Of a DNA stretch of 64,000 nt, positions 33,527 through 43,814 are shown piece by piece. A model generated the notes under the pieces. The model had not been told where the DNA came from, searched no databases, and saw only the letters and a list, made by a program, of their open reading frames with translations. Both the position numbers and the translations under genes were made by a program. Every line of letters begins with the position of its first letter. Positions within the stretch are counted from its first letter, which is position 1. The stretch covers positions 62,001 through 126,000 of the forward strand of contig NZ_JARJHT010000001.1 of the NCBI RefSeq assembly GCF_029269745.1, written 5' to 3'. The DNA comes from Polluticoccus soli (GTDB taxonomy: Bacteria; Bacteroidota; Bacteroidia; Chitinophagales; Chitinophagaceae).

Positions 33527-35161
33527 TTAATCTGCCTGGTGGAACGGATACCTGTAGTTGGTAACCGGCACGTAGGTTTCTTTTACTGTGCGGGCATTCA
33601 GCCAGCGGTACAGATTCAAAATAGAACCTGCTTTGTCGTTGGTACCCGAAGCGCGCGCACCGCCAAATGGCTGTTGCCCTACAACTGCACCGGTTGGCTT
33701 ATCGTTGATATAGAAGTTACCGGCAGCATTTACCAGTTTCTTTGTCATCGTTTCCAGTGCGTAGCGGTCTTGTGCGAAGATGGCACCTGTCAATGCATAA
33801 CCGGATGTATTATCAACTACATGAAGGATATCTTCCCACTTATCAGCATCGTACACATGAATGGTCATTACGGGGCCAAACAGTTCTTCGCACATGGTTA
33901 CATAATACGGGTCCATAGCCTCGATAATGGTTGGCTCGATGAACCATCCATTTGTTTTATCATAGTTACCACCGCAAATGATCTTTGCTTTGCCTGCGCT
34001 GTTCTTTACTCCGTCTATATATTTCGCAAGGTTATTGAACGATTTCTCGTCGATAACAGCGTTCACAAAATTGGTAAAGTCGTCAACGCGGCCCATTTTC
34101 ATGGTGCGTACTTCAGCTATCAGTTTCTCTTTTATTTCTTCAGCAAGGTTCGACGGCAGATAGGCGCGGCTGGCAGCCGAGCATTTCTGGCCCTGGTATT
34201 CAAACGCACCGCGGGCAATGTTAGCTACCACTGAATCTACATTGGCGCTTGGATGCACCATTACAAAGTCTTTACCACCTGTTTCGCCTACGATGCGTGG
34301 ATAAGACTTATAGTTCGCGATATTCTCGCCGATAGTTTTCCACATTGTCTGGAACACGCCGGTTGAACCGGTGAAGTGTACACCTGCGAAATCAGGATGT
34401 TTGAAGCAGATATCACCTATGGTCGGGCCCGAAGGATAAACCAGATTGATGACACCAGCAGGCAGACCTGCTTCGAGCAGGATCTCCATGAACACGCTGG
34501 CGCTGTATATCTGCGTATTGGCAGGTTTCCATACTACCACGTTACCGCACATAGCCGGTGCAGTAGGCAGGTTGCCGCCAATGGCTGTAAAGTTGAATGG
34601 TGTTACAGCCAGGATAAAGCCTTCCAGCGGGCGGTATTCCATACGGTTGTGGAAACCTTGTGGTGAAAGAGGCTGTTGGTTATATATCTGTGTAAGGAAA
34701 TGAACATTAAAACGCAGGAAGTCTATCAGTTCACAAGCGCTATCAATCTCTGCCTGGTAAGCGTTCTTGCTCTGCCCCAGCATGGTAGCAGCATTCATCC
34801 TCCAACGGTATTTTGTAGCCAGCAGTTCGGCAGCCTTCATAAAGATAGACGCCCTGTGTTCCCAGGCCATATCAGCCCAGCTTTGGCGGGCTGCCAGTGC
34901 TGCATCAATGGCTTGCTTCACATGTTCGCCGGTACCTTCGTGGAAATGTCCCAGCAGGTGGCCAGTCTCGTGTGGTGGACGAATTTCTTTTTGGCTGTTG
35001 CTGCGCACTTCTTTGCCATTAATATACATAGGTATATCGCGTGTCTCTGCTTTCAGATCGGCGAGGGCTTGTTGAAGTGCTTTGCGCTCGGCGCTACCCG
35101 GAGCATAGTTCAGTACAGGCTCATTTTTAGGCTCTGCGTAGTGAAAATAAGCGTTATGCAT
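33527..35161 (-). CDS. pruA: L-glutamate gamma-semialdehyde (P5C) dehydrogenase
   Basis: 544 aa, a stand-alone NAD+-dependent aldehyde dehydrogenase of the ALDH4 type. It converts glutamate semialdehyde to glutamate, the second step of proline breakdown. The N-terminal NEPVLNYAPGSAERKAL and GHFHEGTGEHVKQAI are typical of ALDH4. The catalytic Glu is in VGETGGKDF, the catalytic Cys in EYQGQKCSAASRAY (about 325), and the cofactor-site WKPANTQIYSA is present. A -7-like TAccTTTG lies on the minus strand at 35196-35203. No proline dehydrogenase gene is nearby. Confidence 0.95.
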   Translation of the reverse strand: MHNAYFHYAEPKNEPVLNYAPGSAERKALQQALADLKAETRDIPMYINGKEVRSNSQKEIRPPHETGHLLGHFHEGTGEHVKQAIDAALAARQSWADMAWEHRASIFMKAAELLATKYRWRMNAATMLGQSKNAYQAEIDSACELIDFLRFNVHFLTQIYNQQPLSPQGFHNRMEYRPLEGFILAVTPFNFTAIGGNLPTAPAMCGNVVVWKPANTQIYSASVFMEILLEAGLPAGVINLVYPSGPTIGDICFKHPDFAGVHFTGSTGVFQTMWKTIGENIANYKSYPRIVGETGGKDFVMVHPSANVDSVVANIARGAFEYQGQKCSAASRAYLPSNLAEEIKEKLIAEVRTMKMGRVDDFTNFVNAVIDEKSFNNLAKYIDGVKNSAGKAKIICGGNYDKTNGWFIEPTIIEAMDPYYVTMCEELFGPVMTIHVYDADKWEDILHVVDNTSGYALTGAIFAQDRYALETMTKKLVNAAGNFYINDKPTGAVVGQQPFGGARASGTNDKAGSILNLYRWLNARTVKETYVPVTNYRYPFHQAD

Positions 35162-35266
35162 TGCTGTATGATTCGAGATTTTATATAAAGAATGGCAAAG
35201 GTAAACGTTTAATCGTCACTGACGAAACGTTGCCGTCTATACTGTCTTAGAGATGCCTGATAAGTA

Positions 35267-35294
35267 AAACGGCCTTGCAGGTGCAAGGCCGTTT
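35267..35294 (-). terminator. intrinsic terminator after ndk
   Basis: AAACGGCCTTGC and its exact complement around a 4-nt loop, 25 nt past the ndk stop, with a T-containing tail on the minus strand. Confidence 0.85.
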
Positions 35295-35318
35295 ATCAAT
35301 TATATTATATAGATAATA

Positions 35319-35735
35319 TTAGAAACGTTCCAGACCGTTGAAGAAGAAGTCGCCTTCGATCTTCGCGTTCTCGTCGCTGTCAGAACCGTGTACTGCGTTC
35401 TCGCCTATCGATTTTGCGTACAGTTTGCGGATCGTACCCTCGTCTGCCTGTGCCGGATTAGTAGCACCGATGAGTTTGCGAAAGTCGGCAACGGCATTCT
35501 CCTTTTCGAGAATGGCCGCAACTATTGGTCCGCTGCTCATGAACTCAGTCAGTTCGCCGTAGAAAGGACGCTCAGCGTGTACTTCGTAGAATTTACCAGC
35601 CTGGGCCAGGGTGATCTGTGTATATTTCATAGCAACGATGCGGAAACCTGCAGCGTTGATCATTTGCAGAATGTTACCAATATTACCGGCTCCTACTGCG
35701 TCCGGCTTGATCATTGTAAAGGTGCGGTTAGACAT
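35319..35735 (-). CDS. ndk: nucleoside-diphosphate kinase
   Basis: 138 aa from the ATG at 35735. A longer frame from 35807 is rejected because 138-140 aa is the family norm and [14 protein letters not shown] is the usual start. It transfers the gamma-phosphate from ATP to NDPs by a phospho-His ping-pong mechanism. The catalytic His is H116 in [26 protein letters not shown] and [13 protein letters not shown] are the classic blocks. A minus-strand TAccTTTG -7 element at 35763-35770 is a likely promoter part. Confidence 0.97.
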   Translation of the reverse strand: MSNRTFTMIKPDAVGAGNIGNILQMINAAGFRIVAMKYTQITLAQAGKFYEVHAERPFYGELTEFMSSGPIVAAILEKENAVADFRKLIGATNPAQADEGTIRKLYAKSIGENAVHGSDSDENAKIEGDFFFNGLERF

Positions 35736-35853
35736 AAAATATATTCTTTGAATTTGACGCCGCAAAGGTAGGGGGATAATTTGGATTTTGGCGCAGCAGA
35801 GGCGCAAATGAAGCAGAACTCCTTATTTTTGCGCTCTTATCAGAATATCCATA

Positions 35854-36852
35854 ATGCGACCGATCCAGGATGCTTTCCCGTTACTTCAGACACCCAAGAA
35901 GATCTTTATTACCACTCACCACAAACCTGATGGTGATGCGATCGGGAGCATGCTTGGTCTTTACCACTACCTTGTAAAAAAGGGCCATACAGTGACAGGG
36001 GTTTCGCCGAGCGAGCTACCCGAGTTCCTGATGTGGATGCCCGGCGTAGAAAACCTGCTGAACTTCGAAGCAGAATCGAAATTGGCCATAAAGGCTATGC
36101 AGGAAAGCGACGTGATCTTTGGCGTCGACTTCAATGACTTCAGCCGTACCAAACACATGACCACGCAGCTGGCGGAAGCGACACAGCCCAAGATACTGAT
36201 AGACCACCACCTGCTGCCCAGCCCGGTGTGGGACTATGGTATGAGCATCCCTGAAAAAAGCAGCACCTGCGAAATGGTGTATGACTTTATCAAACTTGCC
36301 AACGATACCGACCTGATAGACACGACGATAGCAAAATGTCTTTATACCGGTGTACTCACGGACACCGGTTCGTTCCGTTTCCCGGTTACCACGGCCAGCG
36401 TGCACGAAATGGTAGCCGACCTGAAACGCCGGGGTCTGGATCACAGCCCCATCCACGAAAACATCTACGACTCGTGGTCGCTGCGCAGGATGCAGTTCCT
36501 TGGATATGTGCTGTTAGAAAAGATGGAGATCTTCCCCAAGTACAACGCAGGCCTGATAGCGCTGTCGCGCAAAGACATGAAGCTGTTTGACATTACTACG
36601 GGAGACACCGAAGGTCTTGTCAACTACCCGTTGAGCATCTCACACGTGCGCTTTGCCACGCTGATCACCGAGCGTAACGACGAAGTGAAAATGTCTTTCC
36701 GCAGCAAAGGCGATTTTGACGTCAGCAAATTCGCCCGCGAGCATTTTAGCGGCGGCGGTCACTTCAATGCCTCCGGCGGCCGCTCCACGTTAAGTTTTAT
36801 AGATACTGTTACTCGTTTTAAAGAAATTTTGTCCGATATTCACCCCCGATAA
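35854..36852 (+). CDS. DHH/DHHA1 phosphoesterase (NrnA-like)
   Basis: 332 aa. The N-terminal DHH domain has THHKPDGDAIGSMLGL, GVDFNDFSR and ILIDHHLLPSP, which bind the metal pair. The C-terminal DHHA1 domain has EREHFSGGGHFNASGG near the end. Such enzymes degrade nanoRNA (2-5-mers), pAp or cyclic dinucleotide products in the cytoplasm. The subtype cannot be settled from sequence. A TAnnTTTG -7 element lies at 35824-35831. The FKBP lipoprotein gene starts 9 nt after its stop. Confidence 0.92.
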   Translation: MRPIQDAFPLLQTPKKIFITTHHKPDGDAIGSMLGLYHYLVKKGHTVTGVSPSELPEFLMWMPGVENLLNFEAESKLAIKAMQESDVIFGVDFNDFSRTKHMTTQLAEATQPKILIDHHLLPSPVWDYGMSIPEKSSTCEMVYDFIKLANDTDLIDTTIAKCLYTGVLTDTGSFRFPVTTASVHEMVADLKRRGLDHSPIHENIYDSWSLRRMQFLGYVLLEKMEIFPKYNAGLIALSRKDMKLFDITTGDTEGLVNYPLSISHVRFATLITERNDEVKMSFRSKGDFDVSKFAREHFSGGGHFNASGGRSTLSFIDTVTRFKEILSDIHPR

Positions 36853-36861
36853 TTTAAAAAC

Positions 36862-37749
36862 ATGACAAATCGTTTCGTACCCGTTGCCATGCTGAGCGTG
36901 GCTGTTTTAGGTTTTGGCGCCTGCAAAAGCGGCGGCAGCTATAAAAAGACCAAAGAAGGACTTGAATACAATATAATAAAAGACGAAAAAGGCGACCGCA
37001 AACCTATCGTGGGCGATGTGGTAGCTATGCACATCACCATCCGTTACAAAGACGACAAGACCGATACGGTGCTGCTGAGAAGCCGCGACATCAACAGCGG
37101 CCAACCTGCAGAATTCGTACTGGGCCCTGCGCAGTTCAAAGGTGCATGGGAAGAAGGTATCACCATGCTGACTGCCGGTGATAGCGCATCTTTCCGCGTA
37201 CCGGTTGATTCGATCAAAAAAGCCAGCGGCGGTCAAATGCCTCCGTTCATGAAAGACGGTCAGAAGATCCAGTATGACGTTGTCCTGGTGTCTGTAAAAT
37301 CTCAGGCAGAGGCAGAACAGCAAATGAAATCTAACGCTGGCAAACAAGCCGAGACTGACGACCGCATCATCCAGGAGTATTTAACAAAAAATAACATTAC
37401 TGCTCAAAAAACGGCATCAGGCTTGTACTATGTTGTTGAAAAAGAAGGCACTGGAGCAACACCTCAAAAAGGCCAGGCAGTAAGCGTTAACTATACAGGT
37501 AAGACACTGGACGGAAAACCATTCGACTCGAATGTTGATCCACAGTTCCAGCATACAGACCCTTTCCAGTTCAACGTTGGCCAGGGCATGGTGATACCGG
37601 GTTGGGATGAAGGCATCATGTTGCTTAAAAAAGGCAGCAAAGCAAAATTGTTTGTACCTTCTCCCCTCGCTTACGGTCCACAAGGCAATGGCCCGATAGC
37701 GCCAAACTCAGTTCTGTTGTTTGACGTAGAACTGCTGGACATTAAATAG
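36862..37749 (+). CDS. FKBP-type peptidyl-prolyl isomerase lipoprotein, copy 1
   Basis: 295 aa with a lipoprotein signal (AVLGFGAC, Cys at about 20). Two FKBP-fold halves. The N-terminal one (40-145) is degenerate. The C-terminal one (180-295) is canonical, with TASGLYYVVEKEGTG, VNYTGKTLDGKPFDSN, VIPGWDEGIMLLKKGSKAKLFVPSPLAYG and IAPNSVLLFDVELLDIK. It catalyses proline cis-trans isomerisation or acts as a chaperone in the periplasm, probably bound to a membrane. It is followed by a paralog 38 nt downstream in the same operon. Confidence 0.92.
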   Translation: MTNRFVPVAMLSVAVLGFGACKSGGSYKKTKEGLEYNIIKDEKGDRKPIVGDVVAMHITIRYKDDKTDTVLLRSRDINSGQPAEFVLGPAQFKGAWEEGITMLTAGDSASFRVPVDSIKKASGGQMPPFMKDGQKIQYDVVLVSVKSQAEAEQQMKSNAGKQAETDDRIIQEYLTKNNITAQKTASGLYYVVEKEGTGATPQKGQAVSVNYTGKTLDGKPFDSNVDPQFQHTDPFQFNVGQGMVIPGWDEGIMLLKKGSKAKLFVPSPLAYGPQGNGPIAPNSVLLFDVELLDIK

Positions 37750-37787
37750 TATATCTACAATCTTAAATAAACCAGGAAAAAGCAAAA

Positions 37788-38720
37788 ATGAAAAAGCTTC
37801 TCGTTCTCGGCCTTATCGGCTGTACTGCCACTGCGGCGTACGCTCAGAAAAACAAAAAACAAGCAGATAAAGCACCTGTCGTTGCCGCAAACGACGGTTT
37901 CACAAAAACTCCCAACAACCTGGAGTATAAAATAGTTCGCGACATAAAAGAAGGCATGACGCCGAAAGTGGGCGACTACCTGGAACTGCACATCAGGGTA
38001 TCGGCAAACGGTACATCTGTAGGCGATACACTGCTGTACGATAGCAGGGCGGTTATGGATAACAAGCCTGTCCCTTACCAACTGCCGGCTCCGTCTTTCA
38101 AAGGCGACCTGCCAGAAGGTCTGATGCTGCTTACTGCTGGCGACAGTGCTGTATTCCGCATGGTGGCGGACAGCATACCTATGGGCGACCAAAAACCAAC
38201 ATGGTTCAGGGGCGGTACAGGGCAAAAGATCATCTATAACATCTCGATGGTGTCTGTAAAAACACAGGAGCAGATGATGAAAGACCAGGAAACTGCTTCG
38301 GCTGCGCAAAAAGGCATCGATGACAAGATCATCGCTGACTACCTGGCTAAAAACAACATCAAAGCACAAAAAACTGCTTCTGGCCTGTACTATAAAATAG
38401 ACAAGCCGGGTGCTGGCGAAAACGCTAAGGCTGGCCAGAAAGTAACTGTGAACTACACAGGTAAAACACTGGATGGCAAAACATTTGACTCTAACGTTGA
38501 TCCTGCTTTCCAACACGTACAACCATTCTCATTCGTATTGGGTATGGGCCAGGTGATCAAAGGCTGGGACGAAGGTGTTGCGCTGCTGAAAAAAGGCGGC
38601 AAAGGTACCCTGTACATCCCTTCTACACTGGCTTACGGCTCACAAGGCGCTGGTGGTGCTATCAAACCAAACACTGTGCTGATGTTTGATGTAGAAGTAA
38701 CTGACATCGCAGCCCAATAA
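37788..38720 (+). CDS. FKBP-type peptidyl-prolyl isomerase, copy 2
   Basis: 310 aa with a signal peptide (ending TAAYAQ, about 20) but no lipobox, so it is soluble in the periplasm, unlike copy 1. The two-half layout is the same: a degenerate N-terminal FKBP-like part and a full C-terminal FKBP domain (190-310; VNYTGKTLDGKTFDSN, VIKGWDEGVALLKKGGKGTLYIPSTLAYG, IKPNTVLMFDVEVTDI). It is clearly a tandem duplicate of copy 1. The M1 peptidase gene follows after 9 nt. Confidence 0.92.
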   Translation: MKKLLVLGLIGCTATAAYAQKNKKQADKAPVVAANDGFTKTPNNLEYKIVRDIKEGMTPKVGDYLELHIRVSANGTSVGDTLLYDSRAVMDNKPVPYQLPAPSFKGDLPEGLMLLTAGDSAVFRMVADSIPMGDQKPTWFRGGTGQKIIYNISMVSVKTQEQMMKDQETASAAQKGIDDKIIADYLAKNNIKAQKTASGLYYKIDKPGAGENAKAGQKVTVNYTGKTLDGKTFDSNVDPAFQHVQPFSFVLGMGQVIKGWDEGVALLKKGGKGTLYIPSTLAYGSQGAGGAIKPNTVLMFDVEVTDIAAQ

Positions 38721-38729
38721 TAAAACAAC

Positions 38730-40388
38730 ATGAAGAGAACTATTTTCTTCACGGTAACAATATGCATGTGGTATTTGCTCTCAGCAAATACCACTTTTGC
38801 TTATAGCCGTCAGGATAGCTTAAGAGGTGGGAATGGAAGTGGCAGGAATTGGTGGGATGTGAGAAATTACAACCTGGATGTATTGTTAGACACAGCGTCC
38901 AAAGAGATACGAGGTAAGGTCATCATAGTGTTTGACATTACAAACACGCCCACAGACAGTATGCAGATCGATCTGCAGGAACCACTTGTGATCGACGAAA
39001 TAGAACTCATTCGCGATGGCTCGCGCGTCGATGAGAACATTAAGCTATCCTTTGTAAAGGAGGAAAATGTATGGTGGGTACAGCATCCATTTAAGACCCT
39101 GGCAAAAGGCAAGTATGCACTCTCAATAAAATATCACGGCAAACCAAGAGAAGCTAAACTTCCACCATGGGATGGCGGGCTTATCTGGACAAAGGATAGT
39201 ACCGGTAAACCCTGGCTGGCGGTGGCGTGCCAGGGCCTTGGCGCAAGTAGCTGGTGGCCTTGTAAAGATGACCAGGGAGATGAGCCGATAAGTATGGATA
39301 TCAATGTAAAGCCATTTGCAAACTATAAGCAAGGCTCTGGTACAATGGTATCGATCAGCAACGGCAAGCTAAAAACATCGCTCACTACCGGTGAGCAGGT
39401 TTGGCAGGTAGACAACGCTATCAACAACTATGACGCCACCTATTACATCGGTGACTACGTGAGCTGGACCGATACCATCATGGGCGAAAAAGGTAAGCTA
39501 GACCTGAGCTTTTATGTACTCCGCCACAACGAAGCAAAAGCCCGCAAACATTTTGCGGTAGTGAAACAAATGTTGCACTGCTTTGAGTACTGGATGGGGC
39601 CCTACCCTTTTTATGAGGATGGTTATAAGCTGGTAGAAGCTCCCTATTTGGGGATGGAACATCAAAGTGCTGTAGCATACGGCAACGAATACAAACTGGG
39701 CTACCGGGGCATAGACCGGAGCGCCTCAGGTATAGGTATGCTGTTCGATTTCATCATCGTGCACGAGAGCGGGCATGAATGGTATGGCAACAACATCACG
39801 GCCAAGGACTTTGCCGATAACTGGCTGCACGAAGGATTCACGACCTATACCGAGGCCCTGTTTGCTGAATGCGCTTTCGGCAAGGAAAAGGCCTTCCAGT
39901 ACACCCGCGGCGAATGGCTGAACATCCGCAATGACCGTCCTGTTATTGGCGACTACGGGGTGCACGACGATGGCTCGTCTGATAAATACGACAAGGGTTC
40001 GGCGGTAGTACACATGATACGTATGCTGATGAACGACGATGCGAAATTCCGCCAGCTGCTGCGCAAAATGAACGAGACCTACTGGCACCAAACCGTGACC
40101 AGCGCAGAAATAGAGAATTTTATCATCAATTTCACCGGCATTGAGCTGAAGCCGCTTTTTGATCAATACCTGCGGACGACGAGCATCCCCACCGTAGACT
40201 GGTATATCAAGAAAAAAGAATTGCATTACCGTTTTAAGAATACAGTACCGGGCTTTACCCTCCCTCTTGAGGTAAAAGAGGGAAATAACAAAGCCAATAT
40301 TCGTCCAACAGCCGAATGGCAAAGCATTCCGTGGAAAAAAGGTGGATATAATCTTGAGTTTTCGAGGGACTTCCTGGTAAACCAGTAG
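38730..40388 (+). CDS. M1-family zinc metallopeptidase (aminopeptidase)
   Basis: 552 aa with a signal peptide (about 1-24, ANTTFAYS). An N-terminal beta-saddle (30-230) carries SSWWPCKDDQGDEP. The substrate motif GMEHQSAVAYG (GxMEN-like) precedes the zinc site HESGHEW, with H345, E346 and H349, and the third ligand E368 in NWLHEGF. It is shorter than PepN (about 870 aa) because it lacks the large C-terminal domain, as is usual for exported Bacteroidota members. It trims peptides outside the cytoplasm. It forms a probable operon with the FKBP pair. Confidence 0.93.
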   Translation: MKRTIFFTVTICMWYLLSANTTFAYSRQDSLRGGNGSGRNWWDVRNYNLDVLLDTASKEIRGKVIIVFDITNTPTDSMQIDLQEPLVIDEIELIRDGSRVDENIKLSFVKEENVWWVQHPFKTLAKGKYALSIKYHGKPREAKLPPWDGGLIWTKDSTGKPWLAVACQGLGASSWWPCKDDQGDEPISMDINVKPFANYKQGSGTMVSISNGKLKTSLTTGEQVWQVDNAINNYDATYYIGDYVSWTDTIMGEKGKLDLSFYVLRHNEAKARKHFAVVKQMLHCFEYWMGPYPFYEDGYKLVEAPYLGMEHQSAVAYGNEYKLGYRGIDRSASGIGMLFDFIIVHESGHEWYGNNITAKDFADNWLHEGFTTYTEALFAECAFGKEKAFQYTRGEWLNIRNDRPVIGDYGVHDDGSSDKYDKGSAVVHMIRMLMNDDAKFRQLLRKMNETYWHQTVTSAEIENFIINFTGIELKPLFDQYLRTTSIPTVDWYIKKKELHYRFKNTVPGFTLPLEVKEGNNKANIRPTAEWQSIPWKKGGYNLEFSRDFLVNQ

Positions 40389-40415
40389 CGGCTATTTCTT
40401 AGGTTTGTAGCTGGT

Positions 40416-43037
40416 ATGGCAGTAACGAAGAAGGCACCAGAGGAAACGCCCTTAATGAAGCAGCACCGGGATATTAAAGCAAGATATCCCGATGCTGTTT
40501 TGCTGTTCAGGGTGGGCGATTTTTACGAGACATTTGGCGAGGATGCACACATCGCTTCGCGCGTATTGGGAATTACACTCACCAAGCGCTCTAACGGTGC
40601 TGCTGCATCGATCGACCTTGCGGGTTTCCCCCACCACTCGATGGATACCTACCTCCATAAGCTGGTGAAAGCCGGTTATCGTGTAGCCATATGCGACCAG
40701 CTAGAGGATCCTAAATCTGTAAAAGGTATCGTAAAGCGCGGCGTGACCGAACTGGTGACACCCGGCGTTGCTACTAGCGACAAGCTGCTGGAAAATAAGA
40801 CCAACAACTTTCTTGCTGCTTTATACCTTGGCGAGCCACTTTGCGGTGTCGCCTTTATCGACATAAGCACGGGTGAATTTTATGCTGCCGAAGGCAACGT
40901 GGAGTACATGGACAAACTGCTCCAAAGCTTCCAGCCTTCGGAAGTCGTCTTGTCCAAGTCGCAACAAAAACGTTTCAAAGAACAATTCGATACGAAGGTC
41001 TACACCTTCCTGCTGGATGAATGGGTATTCCAGGAGCAGTATACTTACGACCTGCTGCTTCAGCAATTCCAGACGCAATCGCTGAAAGGTTTTGGCGTGT
41101 CAGACATGAAGGCTGCGCTACTCGCTGCCGGTGCTGCGCTGCATTACCTGAAAGATACCGAGCACCCCAACCTGCAACACATCAATTCGCTGCAGCGCAT
41201 CGTTGCCAATGACTTCCTGTGGATGGACAGGTTTACGATCCGCAACCTGGAGCTGGTGCACAGCAGTGACGATAAAGGCAGCTGCCTGCTCGACGCTCTT
41301 GACAATACATACACCCCAATGGGTGCACGTATGCTGAAACGCTGGCTTATCTTTCCGTTGTACGATATCAACCGCATTAACCAAAGGCTTGACCTGGTTG
41401 GACATTTCATAAAAGACCAGGACCTCAACCACGAGCTACTGACGCTGATCAAACAGATAGGCGATGTGGAACGACTGGTGGGCAAGATACCATTGAAGAA
41501 AGCCAACCCACGCGAGGTGATGCAGCTGGCTAAGAGCATGCAATTCATGGAGCAGATGCGAGATAAATGTCTCGCGTCTGAGCATGATCCATTGTGCAGG
41601 CTGGTTCAATCACTGCTGCCTCTCACTGATCTTCAGAAACGCATACGCACTGTATTGATAGAAGACGCGCCCGCTCAAGCCAACAAAGGCGGCATGATAG
41701 CAGAAGGCATATCGAAAGAACTGGATGAACTGAGAACAATATCACGTAGTGGTAAATCTTACCTGCTGCAAATACAGCAAACCGAAGCGCAAAAGACCGG
41801 TATCGGCTCTCTGAAGATCGCTTACAACAATGTATTCGGTTACTACCTTGAGGTAACGCATACACACAAAGACAAAGTGCCTGCGGAATGGATCAGGAAA
41901 CAGACGCTGGCCAATGCAGAGCGATATGTGACCCCCGAGCTGAAAGAATACGAAGAGAAGATACTGGGTGCTGAAGAAAAGATACTGGCTATCGAAATGC
42001 AGCTGTATACACAACTACTAGCTGAGATAGAACCATACATCGCATCGATACAGGCTAATGCCAATATCATAGCGCAGATAGACTGCCTGCTATGTTTTGC
42101 TACAAGCGCCAAACAATATAATTATCGTAGGCCTAATCTACTCGATGAAGCTACGTTGTCTATTAAAGCGGGTCGTCACCCTGTAATTGAACAGCGACTA
42201 CCGCCGGGAGAAGCTTACGTAGCCAACGATATTGAACTGAATAAAGAAGAACAGCAGGTCATCATCCTTACCGGCCCCAACATGAGTGGTAAGTCGGCAC
42301 TGCTGCGTCAGACCGCTATCATCACGCTGATGGCGCATATGGGAAGCTTTGTGCCAGCGGATGCTGCAGACATTGGGCTAACTGATAAGATATTTACCCG
42401 TGTAGGTGCATCCGACAACCTGAGTGGTGGAGAGAGTACCTTTATGGTAGAGATGAACGAAACCGCCAGCATCATCAACAACCTGAGCGACCGTAGCCTG
42501 GTATTGCTCGATGAGATAGGCCGCGGCACCAGCACCTATGATGGTATCTCGCTTGCATGGTCTATTGTAGAACATCTGCATAACAGCGCTACAAAACCAA
42601 AAACACTGTTCGCCACACACTACCACGAGCTGAACGAATTGGAACCACAGTTACCTCGTGTACGCAACTACCACATCACGCACAAAGAAACAGGCAACAA
42701 AGTGATCTTCCTGCGCAAGCTGGCACCCGGTGGCAGCAGGCACAGCTTCGGTATACAGGTAGCGCGCATGGCTGGTATGCCACCGGTATTATTGAGTCGA
42801 GCAGAAGAGATACTGAAACTGCTGGAAGAAAAACACGGCAGTGCAGAGCCAACTACTGAGAAGGTGAAGAAAATATTGCCGGCACCTAATTTCCAGCTCA
42901 ATATTTTCGATGGCTTATCGGAAGACATGAAGCGCATCAACCAGGTGCTTTCAGAAACCGATATCAACAGGTTGACACCAGTGGAAGCACTGCTTAAACT
43001 CAATGAATTGAAAAATATTGTAGAGCAGTATAACTAA
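40416..43037 (+). CDS. mutS: DNA mismatch repair protein MutS
   Basis: 873 aa, full length. The mismatch-reading Phe-x-Glu is present in FRVGDFYETFGEDA near residue 35. Connector, lever and clamp domains follow. The ATPase domain has Walker A GPNMSGKSALLRQ (about residue 620), the signature DNLSGGESTFMVEM, Walker B SLVLLDEIGRGTSTYDG and FATHYHEL. It recognises mispairs and recruits MutL; mutL is not in the window. It begins 27 nt after the M1 peptidase gene, so may be read from the same transcript. Confidence 0.98.
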   Translation: MAVTKKAPEETPLMKQHRDIKARYPDAVLLFRVGDFYETFGEDAHIASRVLGITLTKRSNGAAASIDLAGFPHHSMDTYLHKLVKAGYRVAICDQLEDPKSVKGIVKRGVTELVTPGVATSDKLLENKTNNFLAALYLGEPLCGVAFIDISTGEFYAAEGNVEYMDKLLQSFQPSEVVLSKSQQKRFKEQFDTKVYTFLLDEWVFQEQYTYDLLLQQFQTQSLKGFGVSDMKAALLAAGAALHYLKDTEHPNLQHINSLQRIVANDFLWMDRFTIRNLELVHSSDDKGSCLLDALDNTYTPMGARMLKRWLIFPLYDINRINQRLDLVGHFIKDQDLNHELLTLIKQIGDVERLVGKIPLKKANPREVMQLAKSMQFMEQMRDKCLASEHDPLCRLVQSLLPLTDLQKRIRTVLIEDAPAQANKGGMIAEGISKELDELRTISRSGKSYLLQIQQTEAQKTGIGSLKIAYNNVFGYYLEVTHTHKDKVPAEWIRKQTLANAERYVTPELKEYEEKILGAEEKILAIEMQLYTQLLAEIEPYIASIQANANIIAQIDCLLCFATSAKQYNYRRPNLLDEATLSIKAGRHPVIEQRLPPGEAYVANDIELNKEEQQVIILTGPNMSGKSALLRQTAIITLMAHMGSFVPADAADIGLTDKIFTRVGASDNLSGGESTFMVEMNETASIINNLSDRSLVLLDEIGRGTSTYDGISLAWSIVEHLHNSATKPKTLFATHYHELNELEPQLPRVRNYHITHKETGNKVIFLRKLAPGGSRHSFGIQVARMAGMPPVLLSRAEEILKLLEEKHGSAEPTTEKVKKILPAPNFQLNIFDGLSEDMKRINQVLSETDINRLTPVEALLKLNELKNIVEQYN

Positions 43038-43092
43038 TCATTGCATTTATATTTGGCATGATTTTGCGGCCTTTACACTAAAACCATCCGGC

Positions 43093-43770
43093 TTGAGACC
43101 ACACTTCCTACCCTCGTTGATCATTGCTTTTTTTGCGATATGCTTAATTGCATGTGCATCAAACAAAAAGCAAACGGGGTACCGTGCCAGCACGAGCAAC
43201 GTCCAGCAATTTGATGCGATCATTGTACCGGGTGTACCATTCAAAAATGGTAGTTGGGACTCTGTAATGAAGGCCAGGGTTATGTGGTCGTGGATCTTGT
43301 ACAAGAACGGTATCACCAAGAATATTATTTACTCAGGCAGCGCCGTTTACTCGCCTTACAAAGAAGCCATCATTATGGGACTGTACGGACAAAAACTGGG
43401 TATACCGGCAGAGCACATGTATTACGATACGCTGGCGCTGCACAGCACTGAAAACGTGTATTATTCCTACCTCCTGGCAAAACAGCTCGGGTTTAAAACC
43501 ATCGCACTAGCTACAGACCCCTTTCAATCGTTCATGCTGCGTGGGTATACCCGTCGCCGATTTGGCACACCGATATACCACATCCCGTTTGTGAACGATT
43601 CGATAGCTGCCTACCGGTACGTCAATCCGCGTATTAATCCTCGCCCAGCCAAGGTCGACAGTTTCGTGTCTATCACTGATAAACAATCATTTTTCAGACG
43701 GTTCAGGGGAACTATGGGGAAGGATATAGACTGGTCGAAATATGAGGGTGGAAAACTGGAACCGCTGTGA
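43093..43770 (+). CDS. YdcF/SanA/ElyC-like (DUF218) lipoprotein
   Basis: 225 aa. The start is unusual: TTG at 43093 is the only start that keeps the signal peptide, and no in-frame ATG lies before the lipobox (CLIACAS). The DUF218 domain shows FDAIIVPGVPFKNGSW, IIYSGSAVYSPYKEA, AEHMYYDTLALHSTENVYYS and IALATDPFQSFM. SanA/ElyC relatives act in the envelope, where roles in peptidoglycan or lipid-carrier homeostasis have been reported. The role here is not known. It follows mutS by 55 nt. Confidence 0.8.
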   Translation: MRPHFLPSLIIAFFAICLIACASNKKQTGYRASTSNVQQFDAIIVPGVPFKNGSWDSVMKARVMWSWILYKNGITKNIIYSGSAVYSPYKEAIIMGLYGQKLGIPAEHMYYDTLALHSTENVYYSYLLAKQLGFKTIALATDPFQSFMLRGYTRRRFGTPIYHIPFVNDSIAAYRYVNPRINPRPAKVDSFVSITDKQSFFRRFRGTMGKDIDWSKYEGGKLEPL

Positions 43771-43814
43771 TTTCACGGCACAGCTTTTTTATGGCCTGAT
43801 TAAACGTCTATACT

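Noticed and set aside
33416-34234. 272-codon plus-strand frame across the FkbM start and P5C dehydrogenase
   Set aside because: Antisense to two conserved genes and crosses a terminator.
37755-38522. 255-codon minus-strand frame opposite the second FKBP gene
   Set aside because: Mirror of FKBP codons, with no independent support.
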